From assembly GCF_963422355.1 (NCBI RefSeq), contig NC_085105.1, positions 3,226,052-3,290,051 of the forward strand: a stretch of 64,000 nucleotides of DNA. Reading direction: 5' to 3'. Numbering within the stretch: the stretch's first letter is position 1; the number at the start of each line of letters is the position of its first letter. The position numbers were made by a program, and so were the translations under genes. This DNA comes from Corticium candelabrum. Taxonomy: Eukaryota > Porifera > Homoscleromorpha > Homosclerophorida > Plakinidae. Below are positions 1 to 14,695 of this stretch, one piece after another. Under the pieces are notes generated by a model that was not told the origin of the DNA, did no database searches, and worked only from the letters and a program-made list of their open reading frames with translations.

Positions 1-3000
1 AACTCACTAGAGTATTTCCATCATCTCTGCTTGAATGTAATCACGACACTCTTTTTGGTGTTGTATATCAGATGATGCTCATTCGTATACTCAGCACATA
101 TATCTAGCAGATGTTGTAGTTCAGCAACACTTGGAGACACTAGTGTTATGCTGTTTGCGTAAGTCAAGCACCCCAGGTACAGACCTGCTATTTTAGCTCC
201 GACACCAGAAAAGCTAAGCTGTGTCAAAAGATAATCTAGATAAATAGAGATTGAACAAAGATGAAGACAAAACGCTCCCTTGTCATACTCCATTTCCATC
301 GCCAAAATGTGAAGAACAGTGGTTGTTCCTCTTAACTTTCATTTTTTGACATGAATACCACTTGGCAAGAATTTAACCAAGTATACAGGATCACCTCTAT
401 CCAGTAACTTGTTAAACAGACAATAAAAGGAAACTTTATCATATGCTTTTGATAGATCAAGAGCACACACATATACTTCTTTGTTACCATTTGATAGGTA
501 GTACTCGGCAGTCTCCTTCAAAACAAAGGAACAATCTGAACATCCATGACCCTTTTTGAAACCAACTTGTTGTTGACTAGACATTAGTATACCATGCAAC
601 TTGTCACGCATTATTAGTTCCAGTGCTTTTGATATTGTTGACGAAATGGCTATTCCTCTGTAATTGTCTGGATCACTGGCATCACCGTGTTTATCTTTAA
701 TGACTGGAAAACATAAGACTCCAAAAATTGAGTTGGGACTACAGAATGTTTTAAGCAAGCAGTAAAGGCTGCACTCATGTGGATAGCTAATTCAAAGCCA
801 CCATACCTAAGGTGTTCTGACTCTACTTCATCAGGTCCAGCAGATTTTCTTACTTTCAGTTGACGAAATGCTATTTCAACCTCTTTAGGATGTATCTCAA
901 TACACCACCATGGTAGTTTTGATGTTTGTATTTGATGTTCTAGATTTGTCTCAAATATCTGATGCTCTCTATCTATAGAATTATGTGATTGACTGTTGAT
1001 AATTTGGCTAAATTGTTTCTTCAAGCACTCCATCATTTCACTGTCAGACATACGATTTGTATGAAAGCTGTGTTTCATACTTTCTTCCTCGTACTTTCTT
1101 CCTCGTATTTTCTTCCTCGTACTTTCTTCCAAAACGAATCAGTATGGCCAAACTTTCCCACCAACATTCTTGTTCCTTTCGTTTTCTATTTTTCAAATGA
1201 TTTTTAAATATCTTTCTAGAATTCTGCATTGCTTTGTATAATTCACCATCTCTGGGCTTACCAGCACATTTCCATTTAGAAAAGTCATTTCTAGCCTGCT
1301 GCTGTGATTTCTTGAAATCATCATACCAACCCAATTTACTTGTTCCTCTACCTGAGCCTTTCCGTGTACATAATTTACCAGATCTCAGCAAAGCTCCACA
1401 TATGGCGTCAAGATATTCTTGAATATCGTGATGATGACCACAAGACTCAGGTTCATTGCACACAGCAGCTTCTACTGGCATAGGTAGTTTACTTAGTTCC
1501 AGTTCTACACAGTGTTTATACCTCACCAAACTATCCATTGTTGTTTGTTTCCAGAAAAATTTCTTACCAACAGACTTGTTCTTTAGTATTGAAATCTTAC
1601 CATCTACTTCCACACTCGTTGACATGACAATAGGCCAATGATCAGATAAATAACCACCGTCCTCCCTTATCTCAAATCTATAATTGTTTTTTCAAACCTT
1701 CAGAGACTAAGTACTCAATCCATGATCGAGTCTGGAAATCTAAACTGTGCCATGTATTCTTAGTATTCGCTTCAGTAACATCCATGCCAATAGCTGTCAG
1801 GTTGAACTCTGACATAAATGTAGCCAGTCGTCCTGAAAAACGCTTCGTGCCTTTGCAAAGATCAGTATTGAAGTCTCTCAGTATCATAACACTATCACAA
1901 TCATTTGACTCTAAAAGGCCTCCCAAAAACCAGTTTCAGTGATGTAATCCTCTAATGATTGCTCATCACCATAGTCAACTGGCATGTACACAGAAATAAT
2001 AAGTATAGTTCCTAGATCTGTAGTAATCCGGATTGCAGCCATTCTGTCCGAAGCAGTTCGAATAGTAGAAACAAACTGATAAAAACGTTTATGCCACGAT
2101 ATTGCAATTCCACTAAATGGCCTTCCCAATACAGTTTTATCCATCTCCATAGGAGACACCACAGAATAAAAAGCCTCTTCATTAATAGAAGCTAAGTTAC
2201 CCAGCTCTGTAGATAGAAGCCAATGTTCTTGCACAGCAAGTATATCCACTTCTTTGAACAAATCTGAAATACAGTCAGCTGCCGACTTGAACCCTCTACA
2301 GTTAAAACTAGATACCTTTAGATTAGTTGACATCTTCATATTGATTGTTTTCATTTTCAGAAACAGACTTTTTTGGTCGAAATACCCATGATCTGACTTT
2401 GACGTGCTCTGGCCAGAAATTAGACTTCAATACTCTATTCTTAAACTCTAATGGGACTCTCACTCTTGCACTCCTTGTACCTTGTATTCTTGATGGTAAC
2501 AAAAAACACATTTTCCCATCCACACCCTATCTTTCAGGTATTTGACAATTTGTAATTCAGTAACATCTTCGTCCAAATTTCCAACATAAATGTCCCATGT
2601 GTCCCGCCTCCTTTCCACACCTGCCCGAGATGACACCTCTTTGCTGGAACCCACTACAGCTTTAATGTTTCTTCGTCGAAGCTAGACGATCTACTAATCT
2701 CCATTGCTGATCATTATCCATAATATCGAAACTATTACTTTCACTACTTCATCACCCTTCTTCTCATCAATACCTCCAGACTGTGGTTGCACCGAATTTG
2801 AATTTTGTACAAATGAAACCATCAGAACTTCTGAATAGCTTCTACAAACTTGTGATTTCTTACCATCTGTAATTACTTCTCCTAATTCTTTTATTTTCTT
2901 CTCACAAAGGCTGACTTGCTCGGACAGCCTACCAACCACACCTTCCACTTCATTATTAAGATTAGCTGACACCTTAGCCAGTAAATTACAGCAGTCAACC

Positions 3001-3220
3001 TCTTCTAGTGGAATGACTGGAAACGAATTGATATCTACAGCACCAAACTTAGGCAGGTCTGCTTGGAGCCTATCTGCCTCGTAACATAAATGTAGTACAT
3101 CTTCAACATCACCTTCGACGTTCTTCTTGTAAGACGTGTTTTTCCTATTCTTCTTTCTAATATCCAATTGGTGTTGATGCTGCGTGTCGCTAATTAAGCA
3201 CATTAATCAATTGGTTATAC
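1..3220 (-). mobile_element. Decayed LINE (APE-type non-LTR retrotransposon), 3' end off-window
   Basis: A non-LTR retrotransposon reads right to left. An ORF1-like part lies at about 3203-2323, with a coiled-coil-like stretch and an RRM-like segment (DTWDIYVGNLDED). An apurinic endonuclease domain follows at 2354-1678 (FNCRGF start, AVQEHW, SVYMPVDYG), then a linker at 1625-1044. A reverse transcriptase lies at 1132-21 (NYRGIAISSTISKALE, QVGFKKGHGCSD, ALDLSKAYDKVS). The frame shifts several times, for example at 1911-1926 and near 1044-1130, where a 15-16 base unit is repeated. The catalytic box that should read F/YADD reads YANS (about 160-175), so the enzyme is dead. The element lies in an intron of ALG9 on the same strand. 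The clade is not certain; a CR1/L2- or I-like group is plausible. Confidence 0.88.
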
Positions 3221-4676
3221 ATTTTTGTTGCACTAAAATTAAATTAATTAATGGCTTCTACTCCAACCGGGCATGAAAATATTTAAATCTTAATAATTAG
3301 ATATTATTTATATATTATTTAACAATTATTACAATATAAATTTATTTATTGATATTAATGCTATTGTAAGCGTTTTTGCAAAATTGTAAAATTGCTATTG
3401 TAAAATTTTAAACTCACGCATTCTCCGGCATTTTTCCTACAAACTCACAGATTTTGATTCAGCTACAGTAGGTTGGCAGGTCTGGGCATAACACAAAGCA
3501 CAACTAGCGTGCACTATCTAGTTCCTAGTCTGTGCTCTGAATGTGCCACAAACTGGCAACTTGAAGATCTATACTATCTACTTTGTCTTTGCTACTTACT
3601 CTAAATAAATATATTTATAAATAACATATTTAATTATCTATACCCAAACCAAAAGTTGCAACAATTGTCTGCTGTCAAAAATCCATTTTTCCAAAACTGG
3701 TTGGGCCAAGCCAACCCTCTGTTACACCCCTGTACTACTAATTGCCGTTTTATCATTGATGTTTCTCTTGATCATAAATAATTTGCTATGATGATGTGTC
3801 TTGATCTCAATGTTGTATAGTATATGAGCATGCTAAACTAACAAAAATTGTTTGTTATATTGCTGTTTTAAAAATGTAGATATCAACATGCAAGCATACA
3901 AAAGTCAACATTTTTAATATCAATAAACTTTCAAATTGGCAATGTTGTAGACACAAAATAATGTAAATAAATAATTTAATTATAATAAAAACAAAACCAC
4001 AAACTAAATGTGATTATCCACATATCAGCATGATTACCAATTAGACATATGTGTGGGTTTGCCTGTGTCTCAAAAGTTATAAATTGATTAGCGTTAGCTC
4101 AACAAAAATCTAGTCACACAAAACCCAATACTGTATTACAGTATCTCTACAGGAATCATTATAATGCTAAACCAGGGGCAGGGCATAGAAAGCCAATGAT
4201 GATCGGTCTGAGTAGGTGGGGCAATGTTGTGCACCTCTTAGCAACCTTGAACATCCATGCATTACTGCACATTTTAGCCTCACTTACTAGCTGGGACTCT
4301 GGCCCTACTGCCTCTCATGACACAGAAGTCACTCTATGCAGTACTGATGTCTAGAAAACGCACGGCTGACACAAACTTCTCCAAATATATTACTTATTTA
4401 ATTGGCTATACCCTTAAATGAAAGTTGATGCCAGCGCCTGGCGAAAGTGGATTTTCCCAAAACCAGCTGGCCATGGCCAGACCAGTCAGATTGGACGCTA
4501 CATCCATATAAACTCAAATTTCCTGGCCAACTAAAAACTTGCCTACTGTCACGCTCAAGTACCCATTAGACTACAAAACGATTGAAAATCACACTCAAGT
4601 CACATAGACAGGCAACAAAGCAAGGAAATACAATAATAAGGTCAATTAAATCAACAGCACATATTTATCTATATAC
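3221..4676. other. AT-rich intron sequence of ALG9
   Basis: This is the rest of the ALG9 intron that also holds the LINE. I searched the minus strand for the next ALG9 exon and saw none. The stretch at about 3650-3730 (ccaaaactggttgggcc) resembles 4440-4490, so it is probably diffuse old repeat. Confidence 0.5.
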
Positions 4677-5667
4677 CTTGTTGTCGGTCAGGAGACGAAT
4701 AATCTCACCAGGAATTGTATGCATCAGCAGATAGGCATACGAACGAACTGCAAATACCGGTGAGTATTCCCATGTTTGAAATCCTGTTCCATACATCAAG
4801 TAATGTGTCTAACAAAACAAACAAATAAATTAAACTAAAAATTAAAAATTGAGTAAAATGCTATAATGTAACTAATGATAAAGTGCAAGTGCATATCTAC
4901 ACCTGCAAACAGATGGACGTGCTAACAGGCCATTCACATTGTGTCTGCCTTGTAAGTAATTTGCAGAATAGGACAGCACAAGACTAACTGATGTTGTAGA
5001 TACATCTCGGTTGCTTCAATTATTACAAATACATTAACACTTTGAATCGGACAAATCTCGAGTCGTTATGTCTGAGTTTGATTTTCTCTTGCTTTTGACC
5101 TGAGATAGTATTAGAGTTAGTATTGAGGCGATTTATTATATCTATTGTCGCAGTATAAATATTTAATTATAATAATAAGCATAGGTTATCATATGAATAG
5201 TTTGCTGTATACTATGGTCACGTGATGTGTATATAAGTGGAGTGTGACATCAACCGTAAGTAACTTATTGCACACTTGCCGAACAATACATCATATACAC
5301 CATCTAAATATTACGCGCTCGTGACTGGTCGCACATCACGTAACCATGGTAGTAACTATAATTATTAAATATTATACACACTAGTGTATACCATCTACTA
5401 CATTCACATTAATTACCTAATTAATATTAATAAATCAATTTGCAAGGTTCCAAACGTTGAGCTGAACGACACAGCTTGTACAACGCTACTATTGTACTAT
5501 TGTTAATTAATATACGATTTTATTAAAATTTTCTTGATTTAGTTTCCTCTTACGGGCTCCCAGTAATTGAACGTCTCATCACAATCAGATATATTGCTGA
5601 AAAACGCAGCAAGTAGTCGTGCAGCCACGAGTAGCCTAAAAGCATCAGAAACCCCAAACGACCACAT
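4677..5667 (-). CDS. ALG9: ALG9 mannosyltransferase, first two coding exons (partial)
   Basis: ALG9 is an ER-membrane alpha-1,2-mannosyltransferase that uses dolichol-phosphate-mannose to extend the lipid-linked N-glycan precursor. Exon 1 is 5667-5554 (38 codons) and starts MWSFGVSDAFRLL. A stop (TGA TAA) just upstream in frame fixes this Met as the start. It ends with the family signature SNISDCDETFNYWEP and a gtaaga donor. Exon 2 is 4808-4677 (44 codons), phase 0, with THYLMYGTGFQTWEYSP and VRSYAYLLMHTIPGE, ending at a gtatat donor. These match the luminal DxE motif region of GT22-family enzymes. The remaining exons must lie left of the window, beyond the LINE. FNDC3 ends only 238 bases upstream on the same strand. 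A TCACGTGAC E-box (about 5707-5715) lies just upstream. Confidence 0.92.
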
Positions 5668-5905
5668 GTGTAGAGCTGCGGCTAGCCTCGGATACCATTT
5701 CACTTATCACGTGACTAAGCGCCTAACGCACGCGAAACGAGCGAAGCTGGCACGCGAAAACTACACCACAGAGGCCAACCGAGAATGTTGCTATTGCAAA
5801 GTATGATAGAGACTTCTAGTTCTATATCCCTTACTCAAAATCAATATAAATAACAAATCTGCCCTCATCCACAATCAATAAGCATATAAAAGTCAATCCA
5901 GGAGG
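5668..5905. promoter_or_regulatory. ALG9 5' flank / FNDC3 3' flank
   Basis: This 238-base gap separates the FNDC3 stop from the ALG9 start, both on the minus strand. It carries a palindromic TCACGTGA E-box near 5707. It probably holds the ALG9 promoter and the FNDC3 3' UTR. Confidence 0.4.
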
Positions 5906-7668
5906 TCACACCAACATGTAGCCGAGTAACAAAGCCAACAAAAGCAGACAAATCGACAATACAGCAAGAGCAGTCCTAGTCCGATCGAGCGTCAATATCA
6001 CCGAAAAAACTTCGCTTCTTGTTTCATCAACAACACTCGACGAAACCGTAACATCCTTGTTGCTATCAACAGCAGCTTTGTCCAGAGGAGTAACAACAGG
6101 TGCCACTTTTTCTTCGGGCGTCGCAATCTCTATGACCTTGCTAAACCCGCCATACAATGGTTGTGGACCTGAGTTGCTCGCTACCATTCCGTTTCCAAGG
6201 CAAGTCCGTACTCTGAAACGGTACTTTGTAGTCGGTTGCAGACTGTCGACCATGAAACTGGTATCCGCTCCTCTGTAAATCTATGGCACAATGACGATAA
6301 GGACAGTCGAGAATTAATAATTAAATAAATAAATAAATAAATAAATAAATCATAAATAAAGTATGGAGTGTGTCTTGCCTGACGAAAGTTTGCTTCGCTG
6401 CCGGGATAGCAGCACTGTAGTTCATAGATCAAATTTGAATCTGTGTTGTCGAGCTCGACGGGATCCCACTGTAGAGTCAAGGACTTTGAAGCGCACTGAG
6501 AGCAGAGAAGTCCTAAGGTCAACAGGATGGAATGTTTAAAGAATGGGAAACAGATAGGTGCACATCAAAACCACAAACAGAGAAACACCCAGACAGATAG
6601 AGCAACAGACAGACAAACAGACGAACAAAAAGACACACAGACGGACAGACACACAGACAGAGAGCCAGACAAACAGACAGAGAGCCAGACAAACAGACAG
6701 AGAGCCAGACAAACAGACAGAGAGCCAGACAAACAGACACAGAGACAAACAGACGAACAAAAACACACACAGACAAATGGACAGACACAGACAGACTGAC
6801 AAACAAACAGACAGACAAATGGACAGACAGACTGGGTAGTATTTAGTTGCTTTGCTTAGATGGTGTATAATAGTTCAGTGTTTGAAAATATATGTATTGA
6901 CAGACAGACATACATACAGACAGACAAACAGACAGACAAGACAGACAGACAAACAGACAGACAAGACAGACAGACAGACAGACAGACAAATGAACAGACA
7001 CACAGGAGATGCACATATGCATGCACACATGTGCACACAGACAGAGTCATATCATAAACAGAACAAAAATGTTATGAGAGCACCGCAAACAAATAAGTGC
7101 ACATCGAAACCAAAAACATGCTTGGTATGTACACAAACCGAAAGCAAAACATAATACCCACTACAAACGGGTCCCTCCCGAATACAAACCTGTCACAACG
7201 GGCGGAGGTTGTCTCGTCGTCTGATACACGACTTCTTCACTCCAGTCGCTACGACCGGCCTTGTTCATGACAGCTAACCGAAATACATATGGCGAATCCG
7301 ACACCAAACGACTAACTCGATGTGCAACCATTAAGCCCGTACACACATCCTGAAAACTACAAACACACACACACACACAAACCGTCACCCCCACGCTCAC
7401 CATCGATTCAAACTCTGCCTACCTTGTTCTGCTCGGTGAACGCATTTGAAGACAATACTCGAGATGTTGAGGGTTGCTCACCACGCCCCAACGAAGTTTT
7501 AAATTGTTGTGAGTGCCCTGAACGAGTTCGGGTGGTAACGGCGCCAAAGGTCGTTGAGCTTCGGTCGTCGCCTTCAACACGGGGCTGAAACCTCCAATAC
7601 CAACACGATTTACAGCTTGAACTCGAATCCTAAAAGAGAAATCAACGTCTTGTTGAAATATACTACAA

Positions 7669-7749
<81 letters not shown>

Positions 7750-10700
7750 AACCACAGAAAACCGCTCGGACATTACCAGTAGGTCTGATCTACCTAATTG
7801 TGGCTACACTAGCAACTCAAGTGGTGTTTACACTTTCACTGTCACAGCTAGGAGCCGATTCAAAGAGCTACAATCGACAAGTCGTGAAGTACTACAAATT
7901 CAAATGCCATTTTGTTTCCAAGCTCACAATTTGTAAAATCTATCTAAAATACAGTATAACCGCTTTGTACCGCCCATGATATACCTGTAACTTCACCAAT
8001 ATGGAAGAAAAGGAACATCAGGGACAAATCTATGAAAAACTGTGATTAGTGGCTTATATATATAGAATACCTGTATCTTACATCAGTATACAAGAGGTAA
8101 AGAACAACAGTGACAGCTTTTACCTGGATACTCGACTGCTTGGGTGTGCCTCAAAGTAGGACTCATTGGTGATCAATCGTGCAGGCAGTAAAAAGAGGAT
8201 GGTGATTATTCTTGTCAGATATGACTGCAATATGGTTTTATAAGAGGACAGCAGTAAAGCGGTTATACGATATTTCATCGTATATGGTCGACAGTAACAC
8301 CAACGTTGCTCTACTATCAGTGTTAAATACAACTAATGACTAAAGGCCTGTCCACACTAGACCAGAATGGATCGCGATTGTGCTGATTGCGATCTGATCG
8401 AGTTAGCGAGTGTCCACACTGCACTTTGAAAACGATACCTCCACCTATTTTTTGGTATCACGTGACTGATGACCGATGTGTACGTGTGGGTTCCTTGCTT
8501 GTGGAAAGCGTTAATACAGCGACGTAAGGAGAGCGAGGATGAAGATGAGTGAGGAGGGTTAGATGTTCCGACTACACTCGTAGCGTATGTGAAGGTAATG
8601 CCCACGTATTCCTAATTGGATTCAACTGATCGCAATTGAAACCACCTCCTGATGTGAATTGGTCTTAGCTGCCAGTGTGGACAGGGCTTCAGCTACCAAA
8701 GACTAAAGCATTCAAGATTAACTAACTGTGAATCAACCTGTAGTTTGTTTCCGGTTTAAGATTCGTGATGAACATTTGGGTGTCTGCGACTTGACAGATC
8801 TCGATCCCTATCACTTCGACGACATAGTGAGACACCGGAGATCCATTGTCCACCGGCGGAATCCACGTCACAAGCAAAGCCGAGTGCGTCGACGACAACT
8901 GAAGCAAACAAGCACATAAAACCAGCACACGCCAACACAGAGTACAATGGCAATGCTCACCAGCCGAACTTCGGGTACGACCGATGGCGGCGCTGGTGGC
9001 ATCACAATGGTTACAACCTCGCTCCACTGGCTGCTACCAACCGAATTCGAAGCCTAGAAAAAAAACTCGACTACGACATACCGACGCTAGATCAATTAGA
9101 GTAGCAACCCACGTTGAGTCTGAAGTAGTTATGCGACGCCGGCTTTAATCCTTTCACCTCGCACGATAAGTCGCTGCCAGTGTACACACACTCGGCCTTC
9201 TCTTTGATCCACTCGAGTGTATACTGCTTCAATCTGCTGCCGTTGTCGTGTGGAGACTAAAGCACATGTCACTCCGTCACACACAGAGATACATCACTAT
9301 ATGTCAACGACACTGACACTCACTTGCCATTCGATTAAAACGTGGTATGGCGACCGGCAGTGACAGATCGGAGGATCAGGACGATCGGGAACTGCTGCCG
9401 ACGTCGTCAGCAACGCAGAGTCCGACCACGGTCCGTACTACAACAAGCACAACCATAATAAAATCAAAAGCAAGGAACACGGAGTGAAACAAGACACAAG
9501 CATTTGTGACTGTAGCACGCAAACTTTCTATCTATGATATACTGCCAAATGCCGATAACAACCAACACTACTACTGCATACGCAATGTCACATATTGAAG
9601 CCGATCTTAAATACAAGCCAATGTTTTCAATGCTGTCTCTGACACAACAGCCGGTCTTGAATACAAGCCGAGGCTCGTAATTGGCAGTAATTCTTACGCA
9701 CGGGCAGTTGCATTCGACCAATCGTCTGCACATGATTGGCACGTATCGGTCAACTGCTATTACATGTTTCTGCTCTTCTCGTCTCGTTCTATTTGCCTTT
9801 CTTTCCAATGCCAACAGAGACCACAACAAAGGAAACAGTGCGTACGTATGCCCTTACATTTATGCTTGCCATGGTCACACAATAGCCAGTCCTAATCGCC
9901 CAACTTCAAACAGCACATTCACTGGATGCAAATGTTAGGTTGCAATATATTTACTGCTGTTGCAGTGTTCAAAAGTGGTCATTCGATGACTAACTAAGTT
10001 CATGTAACGACTAACTATTCCAGCAGGGTTGCCATCCTGACGACTAAAGTCACTCAAGTTATGGTGGGCCCAATAAATTTTTGTGTTTACGCTGTAGAAC
10101 ATGTTACTCAGGTCAGACTGAAAGTACACCTCTGAGGTCCTGGGATTTTGTTTACTTGCCAGAACAATAAGTATCATCATTCAATATCTATGAAATATAA
10201 GTATGTCTCTGATGACTGAAAGATTATGACTACGTCAGCCATAAAATTTCAAACATTTGTGTTGTTGTAGCTGTCCTGTAATGGCATACATCCTTCTGTT
10301 CGCACAATCAGGTGCCACTCAAATTTGATTGTGAAACCAGTGGAGTAGAAAGGCAACTAGCAATGAAACTGCCGCTGCGTACAAGCCTGTCTTGAGTTGA
10401 GGCCCGTCCTGAATAAAAGCCTCTGCTGGCAACTCGGCTCATGCAGTGAACAAGTTATGGCTTTAATACGTGACATTACGGTATCAGGCAAAACCCGCCA
10501 CCAACAACTTCGTCGTGCAACGACACAATGCACTACACACGCCAATGAGATTCTTTGCTTTGACTCGGAAGCGATAACTCCGACCTGGCTGCAAGGAATT
10601 GACAACAAACGACGTATCTCTCCCCGAGTAAACGTCGGCAAAACCTGTAGGCAACATGCCACTTCACTGACAATACAACGCACACGAAAGACACAACTGA

Positions 10701-13700
10701 CCGACCCGACTTTCCCCTTTCAGCCATCTGTACAATGTAATTCGTTATCTTCAATCCACCAGTAGAATCGGGAGATTCTAAAAATGCAAACAGAAACTTA
10801 GAACTCAAAGAATTAGACATAAAATGAAGCGCTTACTCCAGTGGAGAGGGAGTGAATCGGCTTTCGGTTTCTGTCCCTTGACTAGAAATGGTGGTGGTGG
10901 ACCATCAGGGGCAATAGGACGAGTCGTTACCATTGTGATTTTAGACCACTGATAGCGATATGATTATTAGTATGTGCAATGTATTAAGAGTCAGTGATAT
11001 GAGTACCTGTCCCACACCACCGGCTGATGTGGCGCAGACTCTACAACGATACGTTCTACCAGGCAAGAGATTGGAAATACAGCAAAAATTGTCACTTCCG
11101 CTGTGTGCTTCTTGAAAAGCACTACCTAAGTGAAAGAAACAAACTAAAAGCCTTCGAGATAGCAACTTTAACAAAATAGGAAAAAGTTGACAAACAGACA
11201 AACACACACACACACAAGACAGACAGACAAACACACACACACACAAACAGACACACATACAAACACCTATGAAAACATTACAATCTCACTCCACTGTCCA
11301 ACACAAGTTGTAAGAATGGAGTTATAAGTCTAATGCAGTGTCCTAACGAGGTCATAACCTGACCAACTAACTACGCTAAAACTATGGTACAACACACCTA
11401 CGACATCCAATTACTAATCAATGCCAACCCTACGAATAAAACACATTAACATTATCCACCTTTTCCATCATCAAGCTCAACGATGTACTTGGAAACCGGA
11501 GAGCCACCAGAGTCCGACGGCAAATCTACAACAACGTTGTGAAATTAGCAGCAAACACACTCTCCACACAACCTACCCTACCCCATATCAGTTTGACACA
11601 ATGAGGCTGCGGTCGTCCATCCAATCTCGGAACACCGGGTGCACCTAATGCACCACAACATAAAAATTAGACAACAAATTATATAGATACCACCTTATAC
11701 AACATTCTCATACAAAAATATTTCATCACAAACTAGTCACTAAAGCACACCTGGTTCAGACGGTGCTGTCTTGAAGATACTGATGGCACTAAATTTGCTC
11801 ACCCCGTGAGCATTAGAAGACGTCACCTGTGATTGTAGACGACAACATAAACGAGAGCCACTATATACATCCTTGATTACATTGACTCCTACCCGAAAGC
11901 TGTACACCGAGAACTTCTTCAAATTCTTGCACGTACACTGCAGAGCCTCTCCGCAATAGACAGACATGAACCCGTAGCCCTAAATGAATACGATCAATAA
12001 CAGAGGATACACATGATTGGTATACATGCGGTGCACACTTGGTGTGTTACTAATGTTGTGCCTAACAGACACTGCCTAGATTGACACACAATTGTCGTTC
12101 ATGTTGATACCGTAAAACCAGAAATTTGTGTGGCTGTAATATTGCAGGGGTTTCCCTATAGCGCGGCGCGGAGGCGCTGCACCGCACTGTGGCGATGGCA
12201 CTATGGTGATGACTGTATTTCAAATGATATGATGACTGTATCTCAAACAATGGTTGATAAGGAATGCCAAAAGTTACTTGACGGCACAGCAATTTTATCT
12301 GCCCAAAGCGCAATTACTTGAGGGCAGAGCAGCATCCAATTATCTACAGGGTTACAAGTCTGTTGGGCGTTGACCTGACATTAGTCCCAGCTCACCACAC
12401 CCACAGCTTTGTAATTGGCATTTCCTCAACGCAACCTTGTACACATAATCCTGTACATAACTAGGTGCTTGTCTGCCCTCAAGTAGATTTGGGCAGATAA
12501 TTACCTGTTGTGTAGTCAAGTAGCTTTTGTTTTCATTGTCAACCCTCATTTGAGGTAACTGTTTACTGTGTGTGAGGTCTTTAGATCATTCTTGTTTAGT
12601 GTATCCTAACTGATCGATTTACAGAGTTGAGTGTAACCACTCAACTGGAATAACATAGTTAGCTGTACAAGTTCAGTTAAATGTCAGCTAACATAACATG
12701 TAGTCTATATGATCTAACAGTTGTGTTGATGATAAGAGACAGTAATGCATATCACCTTGACCTAGTGACTATCCATGTGGCATGTGTTCCTACCACGCTA
12801 TCATGACATTTATGTCAGTGGCTACACCAATAAGTCTGACAATCATTAATTAATTAAAGTTACTTCTTCTGTTTAAGATAAGATCTTGGTGGCTAATTAA
12901 TATTAATAAAATGCCACGCTGTTATTAATTCCTGGGGAAACCCCTGTATTGTGCGAATTTGCCCCAAACGAGCGCTTTAAACATGCTACACAGTTTTTAG
13001 TTTGTGTGACATCAAGACAGCTCGACTATCTACTCAAGTATACTGGTAATGGTTTTTATATTGACCAAACGAAAACCACCACGACAACAAAAGAAAGCCT
13101 CTACGCTTAGACGTTTGCTGCCTATTCAACTTCACTCTGGAATCATAGCGTAATGGTAAACTACTTTCTCATTATACTCAAACCTCCGAGATCCGGACAC
13201 CTCCCTAGACCGGACACTTTTCCAGTGCATATCAGGTCTTGGGACTCCGAGAGCAGCACTTTGGCAACAAACTCCCCATCTAGACACTCAATTCTCACGC
13301 TGTCTCGAGTATCACATGCCAGTGTGTAGGAGAACGCGTATGTAACATATGTAACTGTAGTACAAAGTACACATGTATATTACAGTGTAGTACAAGTGTG
13401 TACTGTACATGCGTACAGTATGCAGACCTGGTATGACGTTCACCAAACCTTACATTAAAAAGGTCTGGGATTCCAAGGATATAATGCACGTTACCTATCT
13501 CTATATTCCAGACATTTCTAGAATCCGGACAGCCACTGGTCCCATACTGTCCGGATTAGGAAGGCTTAAGTGTATTACCTTCTAGAGTGCAGTCAAGTTT
13601 GGGTGTTTGCAGTTGTTCAGTATCCATGTATTTGGTTTACAGGAGAGTTAACATCAGTTAACCAAAATATTCAGAGTTACAAACACAGTCGGGTCCCAAA

Positions 13701-14627
13701 ATGTTCACATAACTGACATCCGACTGCACTCCTAAGTTCCTTGCAAAAATATACACAAAGAGTTGAAAGTCCTTAAACCCGCCGTGAGTGAGTGCAACCC
13801 CATTGTGCAACAATTACTAATTTAGCATCCTACTTCAAACACCATACCGAATCTGGATCTTCCATCTCCACCTTATACTCCAACGATTCTATAATTCAGC
13901 ACACGATGTCAACAGGTCTCTAACCGTGTGACAGTGCGCCTACCTCCTTTGCTGTCGACGGGTTCCTTCCATCCGATACTAATAGAATCGACACTAACAT
14001 TCATAAGAAACGGCTGGCCTGGTGGTGATGGCGGTCCAGCAAGAGTGCAGAAAGCAGCAATAGGACTTAGATTACTGACACAGAAAAATGTTTATTAATG
14101 AAAGTCAAACAAAATTATTCTAGGAATGCATGAAAACAACCTTCGACCGATGCTATTCTCCGCGTACACTTGGAAACGATAGCAGTGACCGGATTCGAGT
14201 TTCTTAGACACTTTGTGTTGTCGCTGAGTTCCCTTGTATTCTTCGACAAATCCGGAGTATGGATTACCCTGCAAGCGACACAATAACTAAACAATGATAA
14301 TAAATGAATGACACCCATTAGACGCCAATAACCTGATCCCACTCAAGATGATAAGCTATAATCTCGCTGCCGTTGCTCGGTGGTGCCTAAACCGTACAAA
14401 TTAATTACCAAATTTGATCGGGTTGCTGGCATTAGCATGAGTGGTTACACTCCATTTGATAGTCAAGCTGTGTCTTGTGCGATTGCCTAAGCGAGGAGCA
14501 GAAGGAGTTCCCGGCCGATCGGATAGAGTCGTCACGATGACAGCTGCAGTGGTGCAGAACATAAACAAAACGTTTGTTAATAAACTCCGTTTGCAAAGCT
14601 ACGAGAATGTAAGCTGTGAGTACGACT

Positions 14628-14695
<68 letters not shown>

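Noticed and set aside
6519-7057. Several 60-100 residue open frames of Cys/Val/Leu/Ser or Asp/Arg/Gln/Thr on both strands
   Set aside because: They are translations of the CAGA/GACA tandem array in all frames and lie within an FNDC3 intron.
10357-10820. Long minus and plus frames around FNDC3 exons 17-18
   Set aside because: They read through real splice sites. The supported coding parts are only 10777-10706 and 10644-10541.
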